From CAYRXM01 sp964449465 (GTDB lineage Bacteria; Chloroflexota; Anaerolineae; JAFGEY01), in the NCBI GenBank assembly GCA_964449465.1, contig CAYVBK010000027.1, positions 5,685 to 69,684 of the forward strand: a DNA stretch of 64,000 nucleotides, read 5' to 3'. Made by a program: the position numbers and the translations under genes. Each line of letters opens with the position of its first letter. The stretch's first letter is position 1. Under the pieces are notes generated by a model. The model was not told the DNA's origin and made no database searches. It saw only the letters and a list, made by a program, of their open reading frames with translations. Below, one piece after another: positions 24,736 through 33,112 of this stretch.

Positions 24736-27005
24736 CACACTCCCGGCATGCGCATCAGCAGCAACGGCGCGGCCCAATCGCCGCTGTGCAGCCCACTTTC
24801 CAGCATCATCCGACGGCGTCCCTCGGTTACGGCAGCGGCCAATGGCCAGCCTTGAACCAATGCGCCATAAAAACCCTCGCTCAAAGCCCGCGCGCTATGG
24901 TCGGCGATGGGCCGAGACATGCCCACAGCGGTGGGGATGCCGGCCTGCACCAGGGTTTGCGCCAGGCCGCGCGTGCCGGGCAACAACCCCACCTGCGCCG
25001 TCGAACAGGCGTTGAGCAGCACCACCTCGAGTTGAACGCCGGCCTGCTCCATCGCTTCGGGCAGCAGGTGACGCAGCGTGTCTATATCCAGCCGCGCGCT
25101 GGACCCGTCGGCGTTCTCCAAAATCAGAGCGCCCCGCCCCGAGGCACTGTCGTATTCGCTGTGGCCGATCCAATGCAGCCAGTGCCAGCCGCGCCGCAAC
25201 GCATCGAGCAGCGCAGGCGGCGTGGCATGAGGCAGACATTCCACCCGCAAACGACCGGCCGCCACCAGGGGATTGACCACCTGCAAAATCATGTTTTGCT
25301 CGCGGGCGACATCGAGCAGCGGGCGGTCTTGCGGTGACGCCGAAACCACCAACAGCCGCCATGGCAGAGTCGGCCGGCCCGGCAGCGATTGAAGCGCGCC
25401 GGGCAGCACCCGCGCCAGCGGCGTGCGCGGCGACAGGGTCAAAAACTGGTCGCTGTTCTCATCATAAAGCAGCTCCCAGGGCAGGCTGGACAGTTCGGGC
25501 TGATGCAGGCGCAGGCGCAGACACAGACCTCGTTCGCGGGCGCGCGCCGTCTCGCGGCTGGCTGTCCACGCCGCCCACACCGGTGGCGGAAACAAGAACT
25601 GCCGCAACTGCCGCCCCACCTCGCTCAACATGGCCGCGTCCACATCGCCCACCCGAACGCGCCGCAGCATGGCCGTCCACTCGTCGCCGGCAGGCAGCGA
25701 CGACTCGGTACTGCGGGTGGGCGTGCTGCGCAGCGACCCTACCGGCGACTGCAAAACCTGGATTTCGTACAGATTGGCCGCCCGCGTTTCAATCTCGACA
25801 TCAAACCCCTCACAGGCCGGCGCCTCGACAGCCGGAGCCGACGGCAGCGCGGCCACGGCCGGGCCGGTTGGCGCCACCGGGCCGACCTGGCTGCTGCGAT
25901 ACCAGTCGCGGAACATTGAGCCGGACACGGCATATTGGGTGCGGCGGCCGCGCCCGATGATCTGGATCAGGCCGTGATAAGACAGCGCGTCGAGGGCGCG
26001 CTGCACGCTGCTGCTGTCTTGATCGAGCCAAGCACGGCGAATGTCGGTATACGAGACCGCGCCGGGCTGATCGGCCAGCCAGCCGTACAGCGAACCGGCC
26101 GGCGGCGGCAAGGCCGCATACCACCGCTCAAAATGATCTGTCCGCTCGCCAAAATGCGCCGCCACGTCCTGCACATCAGCAGGAGTGACATCGGGCAGGT
26201 CTTGCCACAGCTCGTGCAAGATAAACTGAACCAGGCAGGGATGTCCGCCGGTTTGTGTCCACACCTCTTGGGCCGAGTCGGATGAGAGGTGTCCACGAGT
26301 GGGTCGGCAGGCCAGGTCCATTGTCTCTTCACGGGTCAGGCCGGTCAGGCTGTAGCGGGTGAGGATGTTTTCCAGCGGCGAGTCTTTTTCGGCCACCTGG
26401 GTGTGAAATGCGGTTGAGCCAGCCATCACCAGAGCCAGGTTGTTGGCGATAGGCGAATTGCTGAGCAGGCTACGCAGGTTGGGACGCAGGTCGCTGCCCC
26501 ATGAGGCCTTGAACAAGATTTCGGCCTCGTCCATCAACAACACCAGGCGAATGGGCCGATCTTGCAAAGGAGCCAGAACGGCAAAACCGGCTTCAAAGGC
26601 GCGCGCCGGCCCCAGACGCAAAGCAGATTGAAAAGCCGCCGCAGCCGCCTGAAAAACAGGCGGAGCGGCCTGATTTGGGGCCAGGTTTTGGCGCAACATG
26701 TCCAGCACCAGTGCAAAAAAATCGCCGCTGGAAGCGATAGGATAGCCAGCCTGCGGGTCATAATACCACGGCGCCAGCCGATAATCGCCACGCACGGGTT
26801 GGGCGACCAGGTCGCGCTCCAGTTTGCGTAACAGGCTGGTCTTGCCGCAGCGCCGCCCGCCAAACACCGCCGCCGACAGAGGACTGGGCTGAGCCAGCCC
26901 GACCATCAGATCGGTCAGCAGTTGGGCGCGGCCGAAAAACATGGCGTCGGTTTGCACCGGCAGGTGATAGTTATAAGGATTTTGGTTTATGGTCAACTCG
27001 GACAT
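24735..27005 (-). CDS. AAA/STAND-type ATPase-CHAT protease fusion (1)
   Basis: This 756-residue cytoplasmic protein opens with an ATPase: 'MFFGR' box, Walker A 'GGRRCGKTS' near residue 50, and Walker B 'LLMDEAEIL' near 158. Winged-helix-like regions ('GAVSYTDIRRAWLDQD', about 310-390) follow. A middle region contains 'LPWELLYDENSDQFLTLSPRTPL'; key motif residues are WE-x-LYD and LSPRTP. The C-terminal CHAT domain has dyad H615 in 'WIGHSEY' and C667 in 'LNACSTA'. The ATPase should act as a nucleotide switch that gates proteolysis. The start ATG at 27005 is 10 bases after the upstream sensor stop, with GGAGG upstream. It lies between the propeller-ATPase sensor and the pseudokinase. Substrate is unknown. 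Confidence 0.9.
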   Translation of the reverse strand: MSELTINQNPYNYHLPVQTDAMFFGRAQLLTDLMVGLAQPSPLSAAVFGGRRCGKTSLLRKLERDLVAQPVRGDYRLAPWYYDPQAGYPIASSGDFFALVLDMLRQNLAPNQAAPPVFQAAAAAFQSALRLGPARAFEAGFAVLAPLQDRPIRLVLLMDEAEILFKASWGSDLRPNLRSLLSNSPIANNLALVMAGSTAFHTQVAEKDSPLENILTRYSLTGLTREETMDLACRPTRGHLSSDSAQEVWTQTGGHPCLVQFILHELWQDLPDVTPADVQDVAAHFGERTDHFERWYAALPPPAGSLYGWLADQPGAVSYTDIRRAWLDQDSSSVQRALDALSYHGLIQIIGRGRRTQYAVSGSMFRDWYRSSQVGPVAPTGPAVAALPSAPAVEAPACEGFDVEIETRAANLYEIQVLQSPVGSLRSTPTRSTESSLPAGDEWTAMLRRVRVGDVDAAMLSEVGRQLRQFLFPPPVWAAWTASRETARARERGLCLRLRLHQPELSSLPWELLYDENSDQFLTLSPRTPLARVLPGALQSLPGRPTLPWRLLVVSASPQDRPLLDVAREQNMILQVVNPLVAAGRLRVECLPHATPPALLDALRRGWHWLHWIGHSEYDSASGRGALILENADGSSARLDIDTLRHLLPEAMEQAGVQLEVVLLNACSTAQVGLLPGTRGLAQTLVQAGIPTAVGMSRPIADHSARALSEGFYGALVQGWPLAAAVTEGRRRMMLESGLHSGDWAAPLLLMRMPGV

Positions 27006-27015
27006 AGCAGTCTGA

Positions 27016-30000
27016 TCAATCCTCCAACCCCAATTCGATCCAACGGATCCACTGTCGCAACACACCCCAACTCAGCACATACCCCCCATCTTGATAGGCA
27101 ATCAAAGTGCGCTCTTGCAGCACACCCAAGATGGACAAAGCCTCGTGTCGCTGATCGGGTGGCAGCAAGGCCATGCGCGGCAGCGGTGCGTCGGCCAGGG
27201 CCAGGCGCACCAACATGGCTCGCTGCGCCTCATCCAAACGCGCCCGCCACAATTCGGTCAGATACGATTCGGGCAAATAGATATATTCTTCGATGCCCAA
27301 CTGCACCTGCTCGGCCTGGATCGTCACCGGCGCGCGGTCAATCAGCGGGCGCACGATATGGCTGCACAATTGGCGCGTCACAAACGGCTGCCCGCCGCTA
27401 GCTCGTACAATCAGGTCGAGCGCATCGGGCGTGTATTGGATGCCCATCTGAAAGCCGATGCTCTGAATCATTTCGGATGCTGCGTCAGCCGGCATCGGCG
27501 GCATCCAGATTTCGCGTAAAGCCTGATACAACTCGTTATCGCGCTCACCCCAACGGTCGCGGCGGTTAAAAGCCGGATCCACCCCGATCAGAATGAAATC
27601 GAGCTGGCGGGTGCCTTGATTGGCCGCCCGCAACTGCCCGAAAAAGGTCGAAAATCCCTCATAGCCAGGATCGTTGCCGGCCGGCAAGAGGCGATCCACC
27701 TCGTCTATGATCAAGAGCAGCCGCTCATCGCCGCCAATGTGCTGATGCAGCAGAGCCAGGTCGGTCACAAAGTATTGCGCCGCCTGCGGCAGCGACAGCA
27801 GCACGCGCGGCGGCGGCCAGAGGTTTAACGGCGGCATGGTACGGGTCAGTCCAAAACGATACTGTTCGATGTGCATGGCAAAGGCACGAATGATCTCGAC
27901 ATACAACGGGGTCACGCCCTGTTGGCGCGCCGTACCCTGCGTGTCCACCGAAGCAATCACCCGTCGCGCCGACAGCCGCCCTTGCAACCGCTGCACCAGC
28001 GAGGTCTTGCCTGTCTTGCGCAGTCCCAAAATGCCCACTGGCTGACCGGCGTCCACCAGGTCAATCAACTGCTGCAAGACGGTCTCGCGGCCAAAAAAGC
28101 CCAGGTCGTCGCTGACAGGGCCGCTGATGGCATAGAGGTTTTGCCGGCCGGTGGCCTGGTCAATTTGCGTGGCCAAAATCTGCACCGCCGGCATATTGGG
28201 CTTGACCTGCCCAAACAGTTCGCTGTCGAGGCTGATGATGGCTAGGCCCCAACGCTGCCGAATCTCGTACAAACGAAAACGGGCTCCGGGCGTGGGGCGG
28301 CGGTTGCTGATCACAAAAGCCAGGCGATGCGCCGCCTCGCGCCCGTATTCTTGAAAAGCCGTATTGGCCACCTCTTCAAAATCATCGCCTTCGGGCGGAT
28401 GATCGGCGATGACATAGGTATAAATGGCCCCATAGCCGGCCTGCGGATGATCGGGCGGGGGAATCAGCATAAAATCTTCTGGCCCCATCTCGCGCAGTTC
28501 AAAACCGGCCTGCGTAAAAAACAGCCGCGCGCCGGCATAAAGCGGATGGCGGCTGCGCACGGCCTCGGCCAATGTGTCCACGCGGCGCAGATTTTGCAGG
28601 CGATGCAGCCAAGCCGCCAATGGGTGGGCAAAAGCCAGGCTGCCGCCCTTGCGCTGGAGCATGCGCTGACGCAGCAAGGCATCGAGCGCGTTTTGCACCT
28701 GCTCGTCGCTGGTAAAAGCCTGCCGTTTTTTCAAAGCAATCTGCACACGCGGCACATCGAGCGGACCACGCAGCGGAGCCACCAGAGCAACCAACTGCTG
28801 CAATGGCTGCGCCGCCGCCGCGCCCCAACTGATAGCATAGGCCGGATAGCCGCGCAGGACATACAGGGCGATCAAAACGATCAACAGACCGCCCAGCACA
28901 CCGCTCCAACGCAGCAAGCTGTCTACAAAGCCAGGACCGGGCCAAAAGGACACATTGAGGGTATAAAATTGCTCATCCGATATGCGGCCATCGCGGTCTT
29001 GCACCCGCAGCTTGAAGGCATACTCGCCGTATTTCAAGTCGGTATAGGTGGCCACAGTCTTGTCAGATGTCGTCCAATGGAGCTCATCTTCCAGGCCGTG
29101 CAAATAATAGCCATAACGCAGGTCGCCGGGCGCGGCAATAAAGCTGCCTCCCTCAAATTGAAATTCAACCTGATGCGCCCGATACAGTCGAACCAGGCTG
29201 TCTTGCAGGCGGTTTTGATTCTCTGAAATGGCCCAGACCAGCCGCCCCCATGGCCGGGACCCCGACGGCGTAAAATGGCTGATGCCATCGCCACTGCCGA
29301 TCCACCACTCGTTCTCGGCCAGACCGGGCCGCAGGGCAGTGACCTGGGCATTGCCCAACCCGTCAACGGTCGTCCAGAGGCGCGCCCAGCGGCCGGTGCG
29401 CAGATCGTAGCATTTCAGGCCATCATTGGCGCCCACCCACAATTCGTTGGTGCTGCTCTTGTAAAACAAGACGTTCACTTTGCCGGTCGTTTGCGCCCCA
29501 TCGCTGCCGCCGATGCTGCTCCAGGTTCGATTGGACAGGTCATATTGATAAACCTGGTTGCCGCCCACCCACAGCTTGCCGATGGACGGATCAACGGCCA
29601 ACGCCCAGATGTAACCCTGCCCGGCCGGGCCATCGGCCTGAATGTGCGCCCACTGCCCGGTTTTGGGATCATAATGCCACACACCATCGTCGGTGCCGGC
29701 CCACAGTTCTTGATTGACGGTGTTGAGCGCCAGCGACAGCACGGCGCGGTCCGGGTCGAGCCGGCCGGTCGGCAGCCAGCGTTTTTGTTCCGGGTGATAA
29801 TAACTGACGCCGCCATAGCTGCCCACCCACACCTCGCCGGTGTTGGCATCGCGCACCATCGCCCGAATGTCATTGCTCACCAGGCCATCGGTCATGTCCC
29901 AGTTTTGCGTCCAACGGTCGCTGCGCGGATCATAATAGCTGACACCACCGTCAAACGTGCCGGCCCACATCGCTCCGTTGGTCTCGTCGCGCAATAGCAC

Positions 30001-31296
30001 GCGCACATTGTCGGACGGCAGGCCGTCGGCAGTTGTCCAGATGCGGTCACACCGGTCGGCAAAAGGGCTATAGTGCATCACCCCGTGACTGGTGGCCGCC
30101 CAGATCACCCCGCTGGTGGGATCCTGAACCACATCATTGACCTGAACGAACGACGGCGACATAGACTGCATCGTCTGGGCGCGCATCACCATCATGGCTT
30201 CGTCGGAACGAACCAGCTCCGACGACAGAAATGTCTCCCAACTGCCGTCAAACACGCTCAACCCGTCCTTGCTGGCCGTCCAGATCAGGCCATCGGACAT
30301 AGCCCACAGATTGGTCAGCGCGCTCTTGGGGGCGTTGACCGATCTGAAAGAGATATTTTGCCAGCGGTCTGGCGGAGAGGGCCAGCTTTCCCAACGCAGG
30401 TCCCATTTGAGCAGGCCGGCGTCGGTGGCCGCCCACATCCGCCCCTGCCGGTCGGCGGCCAGACCACGCACCGGGTTGACCGGGCGAGCAGTGGCCGCGT
30501 CGGCGCGGTTGGGCAGCGAGTCGGGCGGCGGCAGCATCGAATCGGCCGGATTGAAACGCTGCGTCAGCTCCAGGCTGCGATCAAAGCAGACAATTTCGGC
30601 GTCGCTGCCGACCCACAGACGCCCAGTTGTGTCTATGGCCAGGCTGTTGATCTGGCTGCTTTCCAGACCGCCCAGCACGCGGAATGGCCGGGCGCTTTGC
30701 TGCGGCGCAAAGCGGATCAGCCCCCCTGATGTGCCGATCCAGACAACCTGCCGGTCATAGAGCAGAGCGCGCATCACACTGCCGGGAATGATGTCGTTCA
30801 GACGAACGACCTGATTGCAGGCGGCCTGGCTGCACACCCAGACAGCATTTTCCACGCCGACATAGGCCCCCCCCTGGCCGTCGGGCGCGACAAACAGCAC
30901 GGCCTGATTGTCCAGACTGCGCGCCTGCCACTCGCCTTGAACAGTGCGCCAGTTGAGGCCACTGTCGCTGCCCACCCACAAGGTGCCTTGCGCATCCAAC
31001 ACCAGCGCATGCGCCGGACGGTTGACCACCCCTTTGGCCGGCTGGCTGACATCCTGCCAGGCGCGACCGTTGTAGGTTTGCAGGCCGGCAGCGGTGGCGA
31101 TCCACAACAGCGGAATGGGCGAGTCGGGATGATTTTCCAGCAACACGGCGTTCACCTGATTGGATAGCAGCCCTTTGTCGGCGGCCGGCTCAGCCAGAGC
31201 CGACCAGTGCCGCCAGCCGCCGTCAGCCCGCACTGGAGCCGGCCAGAAAAGGCCAAGCAGAATCAAAACCAGGCACAGACATGTCGCGCGTTTCAT
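27016..31296 (-). CDS. Two-propeller extracytoplasmic sensor fused to cytoplasmic AAA/STAND ATPase
   Basis: This 1426-residue protein has a signal peptide (1-24). About 13-14 two-component-regulator propeller repeats (roughly 25-700) follow, such as 'LWVGSDSGLNW', 'IWAATSHGVMHY', 'LWAGTDDGVWHY' and 'WWIGSGDGISHF'. A Y_Y_Y-like sandwich ('YGYYLHGLEDELHW', about 705-785) and one transmembrane helix (about 795-822) come next. Inside the cell it has a winged-helix-like region and an AAA ATPase: 'FFGRE', Walker A 'GLRKTGKTS' near 1095, Walker B 'LLLIIDEVDRL' near 1197. In known proteins this propeller/Y_Y_Y ectodomain drives histidine kinases or guanylate cyclases; here the output is an ATPase. 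The start ATG at 31296 avoids a repeat-derived extension to 31350. It precedes the ATPase-CHAT gene by 10 bases. Confidence 0.9.
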   Translation of the reverse strand: MKRATCLCLVLILLGLFWPAPVRADGGWRHWSALAEPAADKGLLSNQVNAVLLENHPDSPIPLLWIATAAGLQTYNGRAWQDVSQPAKGVVNRPAHALVLDAQGTLWVGSDSGLNWRTVQGEWQARSLDNQAVLFVAPDGQGGAYVGVENAVWVCSQAACNQVVRLNDIIPGSVMRALLYDRQVVWIGTSGGLIRFAPQQSARPFRVLGGLESSQINSLAIDTTGRLWVGSDAEIVCFDRSLELTQRFNPADSMLPPPDSLPNRADAATARPVNPVRGLAADRQGRMWAATDAGLLKWDLRWESWPSPPDRWQNISFRSVNAPKSALTNLWAMSDGLIWTASKDGLSVFDGSWETFLSSELVRSDEAMMVMRAQTMQSMSPSFVQVNDVVQDPTSGVIWAATSHGVMHYSPFADRCDRIWTTADGLPSDNVRVLLRDETNGAMWAGTFDGGVSYYDPRSDRWTQNWDMTDGLVSNDIRAMVRDANTGEVWVGSYGGVSYYHPEQKRWLPTGRLDPDRAVLSLALNTVNQELWAGTDDGVWHYDPKTGQWAHIQADGPAGQGYIWALAVDPSIGKLWVGGNQVYQYDLSNRTWSSIGGSDGAQTTGKVNVLFYKSSTNELWVGANDGLKCYDLRTGRWARLWTTVDGLGNAQVTALRPGLAENEWWIGSGDGISHFTPSGSRPWGRLVWAISENQNRLQDSLVRLYRAHQVEFQFEGGSFIAAPGDLRYGYYLHGLEDELHWTTSDKTVATYTDLKYGEYAFKLRVQDRDGRISDEQFYTLNVSFWPGPGFVDSLLRWSGVLGGLLIVLIALYVLRGYPAYAISWGAAAAQPLQQLVALVAPLRGPLDVPRVQIALKKRQAFTSDEQVQNALDALLRQRMLQRKGGSLAFAHPLAAWLHRLQNLRRVDTLAEAVRSRHPLYAGARLFFTQAGFELREMGPEDFMLIPPPDHPQAGYGAIYTYVIADHPPEGDDFEEVANTAFQEYGREAAHRLAFVISNRRPTPGARFRLYEIRQRWGLAIISLDSELFGQVKPNMPAVQILATQIDQATGRQNLYAISGPVSDDLGFFGRETVLQQLIDLVDAGQPVGILGLRKTGKTSLVQRLQGRLSARRVIASVDTQGTARQQGVTPLYVEIIRAFAMHIEQYRFGLTRTMPPLNLWPPPRVLLSLPQAAQYFVTDLALLHQHIGGDERLLLIIDEVDRLLPAGNDPGYEGFSTFFGQLRAANQGTRQLDFILIGVDPAFNRRDRWGERDNELYQALREIWMPPMPADAASEMIQSIGFQMGIQYTPDALDLIVRASGGQPFVTRQLCSHIVRPLIDRAPVTIQAEQVQLGIEEYIYLPESYLTELWRARLDEAQRAMLVRLALADAPLPRMALLPPDQRHEALSILGVLQERTLIAYQDGGYVLSWGVLRQWIRWIELGLED

Positions 31297-31313
31297 ATTC
31301 AAACCCACCAATC

Positions 31314-31396
31314 TGTAGGGGCAGGCGCAAGGCCTGCCCGCACGGAACAAACCTTGCGCCAGCCCGCACAGGGCAAGGGCAAGCCTCGCCCCTACA
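31314..31396. repeat. TGTAGGGGC palindromic repeat, copy 3
   Basis: TGTAGGGGC at the left end and GCCCCTACA at the right end flank interleaved GGCGCAAGG/CCTTGCGCC and GGGCAAGGGC arms. It occupies most of the 105-bp gap between the sandwich-domain protein gene and the propeller-ATPase sensor gene. Confidence 0.85.
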
Positions 31397-31401
31397 CACC
31401 C

Positions 31402-32715
31402 CTACGGGGCCGCCGGAATGACGGTCAAATTGGCCGTGTCCCAAAAAACCTGGTTCCACGACGCCCACGAATGCATCGGATGAGCATAGGCCCACACGCT
31501 GATGCGGGTGCTGGTATGAACCATAGTCGTTGAAATGACAAACTGACGCCATTCGTCATACGGATCGGCATAACTCGACCAGATGATCTGAGTCGAGGTA
31601 TACGATGCGCCGCCGGTAGGATCAATGCCCACTTTGAAGCGCAGACCATCCCGAACGTCAGAGTATCGTTCATTATCCTTGTTCGCCCATGTAGACGACC
31701 AACCCAACCCCCAGATGGTAAACTCGATGGTGTCGCTGATATTGAATGTGCCGGTCACCACCTGGTAAATGCCAGCCTCAAACACATCCTGATTCGCACT
31801 CTTGCCATACTGCTGCGCCACCCGCCCGGAATGGACGCGATACGACCGGTCGGTATAGTTGTATTCGGGCTGTGCATTTTCGCCGCCGCCATAATTGTCG
31901 TTCCAAAACGGCATCCAATACGGGGCCACAAAGACATTGTCATAGCCGGGGATAGGCCTTTGATAGCCGTTCAGGTTACAAAAATTCTCTTCCAGGTCGG
32001 GGTTGTACAGCGCGCCGGCCGGCATATCGCAAAAGTTGCGTTCCACGATGGGCAAAAAGATCAGTTTTTCCGGCAACACCGCAAACGAAGCATCGTCCCA
32101 ATAGACGTTAAAACGCACCGGCCAGATGGGATGCGCGCAGGCATACACGGTAACAGTAGGCGAAATGGCTTTCATAGCGATGGTCAACTGCTGCCACTGG
32201 CCGCGCGGGCCGGTATAGGTGTTCCATAGAGACTGGTGCGTCTCCCATTGAATTTGTAGCGGGTCGGTGCGCCCCAGCGGATCTATGCCGATGCGCGTCT
32301 GCCACTTGTCCGGCCCATCCAGCGGGTCGTCGGTATCTACCATCGCCCAGGTAGAAAAGCGAATATACTGCCCTACAGTGATGCCGCTGATCTGCTGGTA
32401 TAGACAGGCATCCATAATTTTGCTGCCTCGAGGATAGAGCAGTTGCGAAGAGAGTCCCTGGTGTAAGTGAGCGGCGCTTTCACGGGCAAAAGGAGCATCA
32501 AGATACTCTTCGCCGGTTTTGCGAGCCCACAGATTCCAATCGGGGGCGATGCGCAACTCGTACTCTCCGCTCTGCACCACATATTCGCCCTCAAATCCGC
32601 CGTTGAGCAGCCAGGACTGCGACCACACCGGCTGCCGCCCGATCCACATCAGCAGGGCAGCGACGACGATCAGCCCCACCCCACACACGGTCAACAATCT
32701 GAGCCATTTGTTCAT
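31402..32715 (-). CDS. Exported protein with two carbohydrate-binding-like beta-sandwich domains
   Basis: This 437-residue protein has an N-terminal hydrophobic segment ('LLTVCGVGLIVVAALLMWIG') that acts as a signal anchor or signal peptide. Two homologous ~190-residue beta-sandwich modules follow. The first begins 'LLNGGFEGEY'; the second begins near 'LYNPDLEENF'. They share 'IRFSTWAM'/'IEFTIWGLGW', 'RIGIDPLG'/'KVGIDPTG', 'QIQWETHQS'/'QIIWSSYAD', 'WQQLTIAM'/'WRQFVIST' and 'VTVYACAHP'/'ISVWAYAHP'. This resembles CBM or galactose-binding-like folds. No enzyme motif is seen. The ATG follows AAAGGAGCAAACCG. It lies directly upstream of the propeller sensor on the same strand and might supply a ligand or surface partner, by inference. 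Confidence 0.82.
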   Translation of the reverse strand: MNKWLRLLTVCGVGLIVVAALLMWIGRQPVWSQSWLLNGGFEGEYVVQSGEYELRIAPDWNLWARKTGEEYLDAPFARESAAHLHQGLSSQLLYPRGSKIMDACLYQQISGITVGQYIRFSTWAMVDTDDPLDGPDKWQTRIGIDPLGRTDPLQIQWETHQSLWNTYTGPRGQWQQLTIAMKAISPTVTVYACAHPIWPVRFNVYWDDASFAVLPEKLIFLPIVERNFCDMPAGALYNPDLEENFCNLNGYQRPIPGYDNVFVAPYWMPFWNDNYGGGENAQPEYNYTDRSYRVHSGRVAQQYGKSANQDVFEAGIYQVVTGTFNISDTIEFTIWGLGWSSTWANKDNERYSDVRDGLRFKVGIDPTGGASYTSTQIIWSSYADPYDEWRQFVISTTMVHTSTRISVWAYAHPMHSWASWNQVFWDTANLTVIPAAP

Positions 32716-32744
32716 CGGTTTGCTCCTTTCAAATAGATGAGAGA

Positions 32745-33010
32745 CCTTGGAGGCCGCTGAAAAAGTCTACTTTTACCACAAAGAACACCGAGAACACCAA
32801 GGTTTGCAATACTTGACGTTTTTAGAAATGCTTTGTGTCCTTTGTGTCTTGGTGGTGAGCGGGTTTTTCAGTACGCTCCTTGGAGGCTGCTGAAAAAGTC
32901 TACTTTTACCAAAGAACGCCGGGAACACCAAGGTTTGCAATACTTGACGTTTTTAGAAATACTTTGTGTCCTTTGTGTCTTGGTGGTTAGAGAGATTTTC
33001 AGCACGCTCA
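32745..33010. repeat. Tandem 133-bp direct repeat, two copies
   Basis: Copy one (32745-32877) and copy two (32878-about 33010) both run from CCTTGGAGGC(C/T)GCTGAAAAAG to TTTTCAG(T/C)ACGCTC with few differences. Each has inverted ends (GCTGAAAAA versus TTTTCAG) and internal ACCACAAAGAACACC/CTTTGTGTCTTGGTGG arms. Related sequence reappears at 63905-64000. Together with 33011-33112 this explains the 397-bp gene-free gap; no gene or RNA is seen in it. Confidence 0.85.
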
Positions 33011-33072
33011 TTGACAGCGATCTGGGCTACCGCCCTTTCAGAGCAAAGCTCGAGTCTCGCTTCTTGCAAAAC

Positions 33073-33097
33073 GTTGGTTTCGACAGGCTCAACCAAC
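33073..33097. repeat. GTTTCGACAGGCTCAACC dispersed repeat, second copy
   Basis: GTTGGTTTCGACAGGCTCAACCAAC is an imperfect palindrome with GTTGGTT/AACCAAC ends. It shares GGTTTCGACAGGCTCAAC with the repeat at 13821-13857. It lies just downstream of the aldo/keto reductase stop and could work as its terminator. Confidence 0.75.
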
Positions 33098-33112
33098 GGC
33101 GATGGCAATGGA

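Noticed and set aside
32745..33010. CRISPR-like array
   Set aside because: Repeat units are 133 bp, directly abutting and without spacers; no cas genes nearby.
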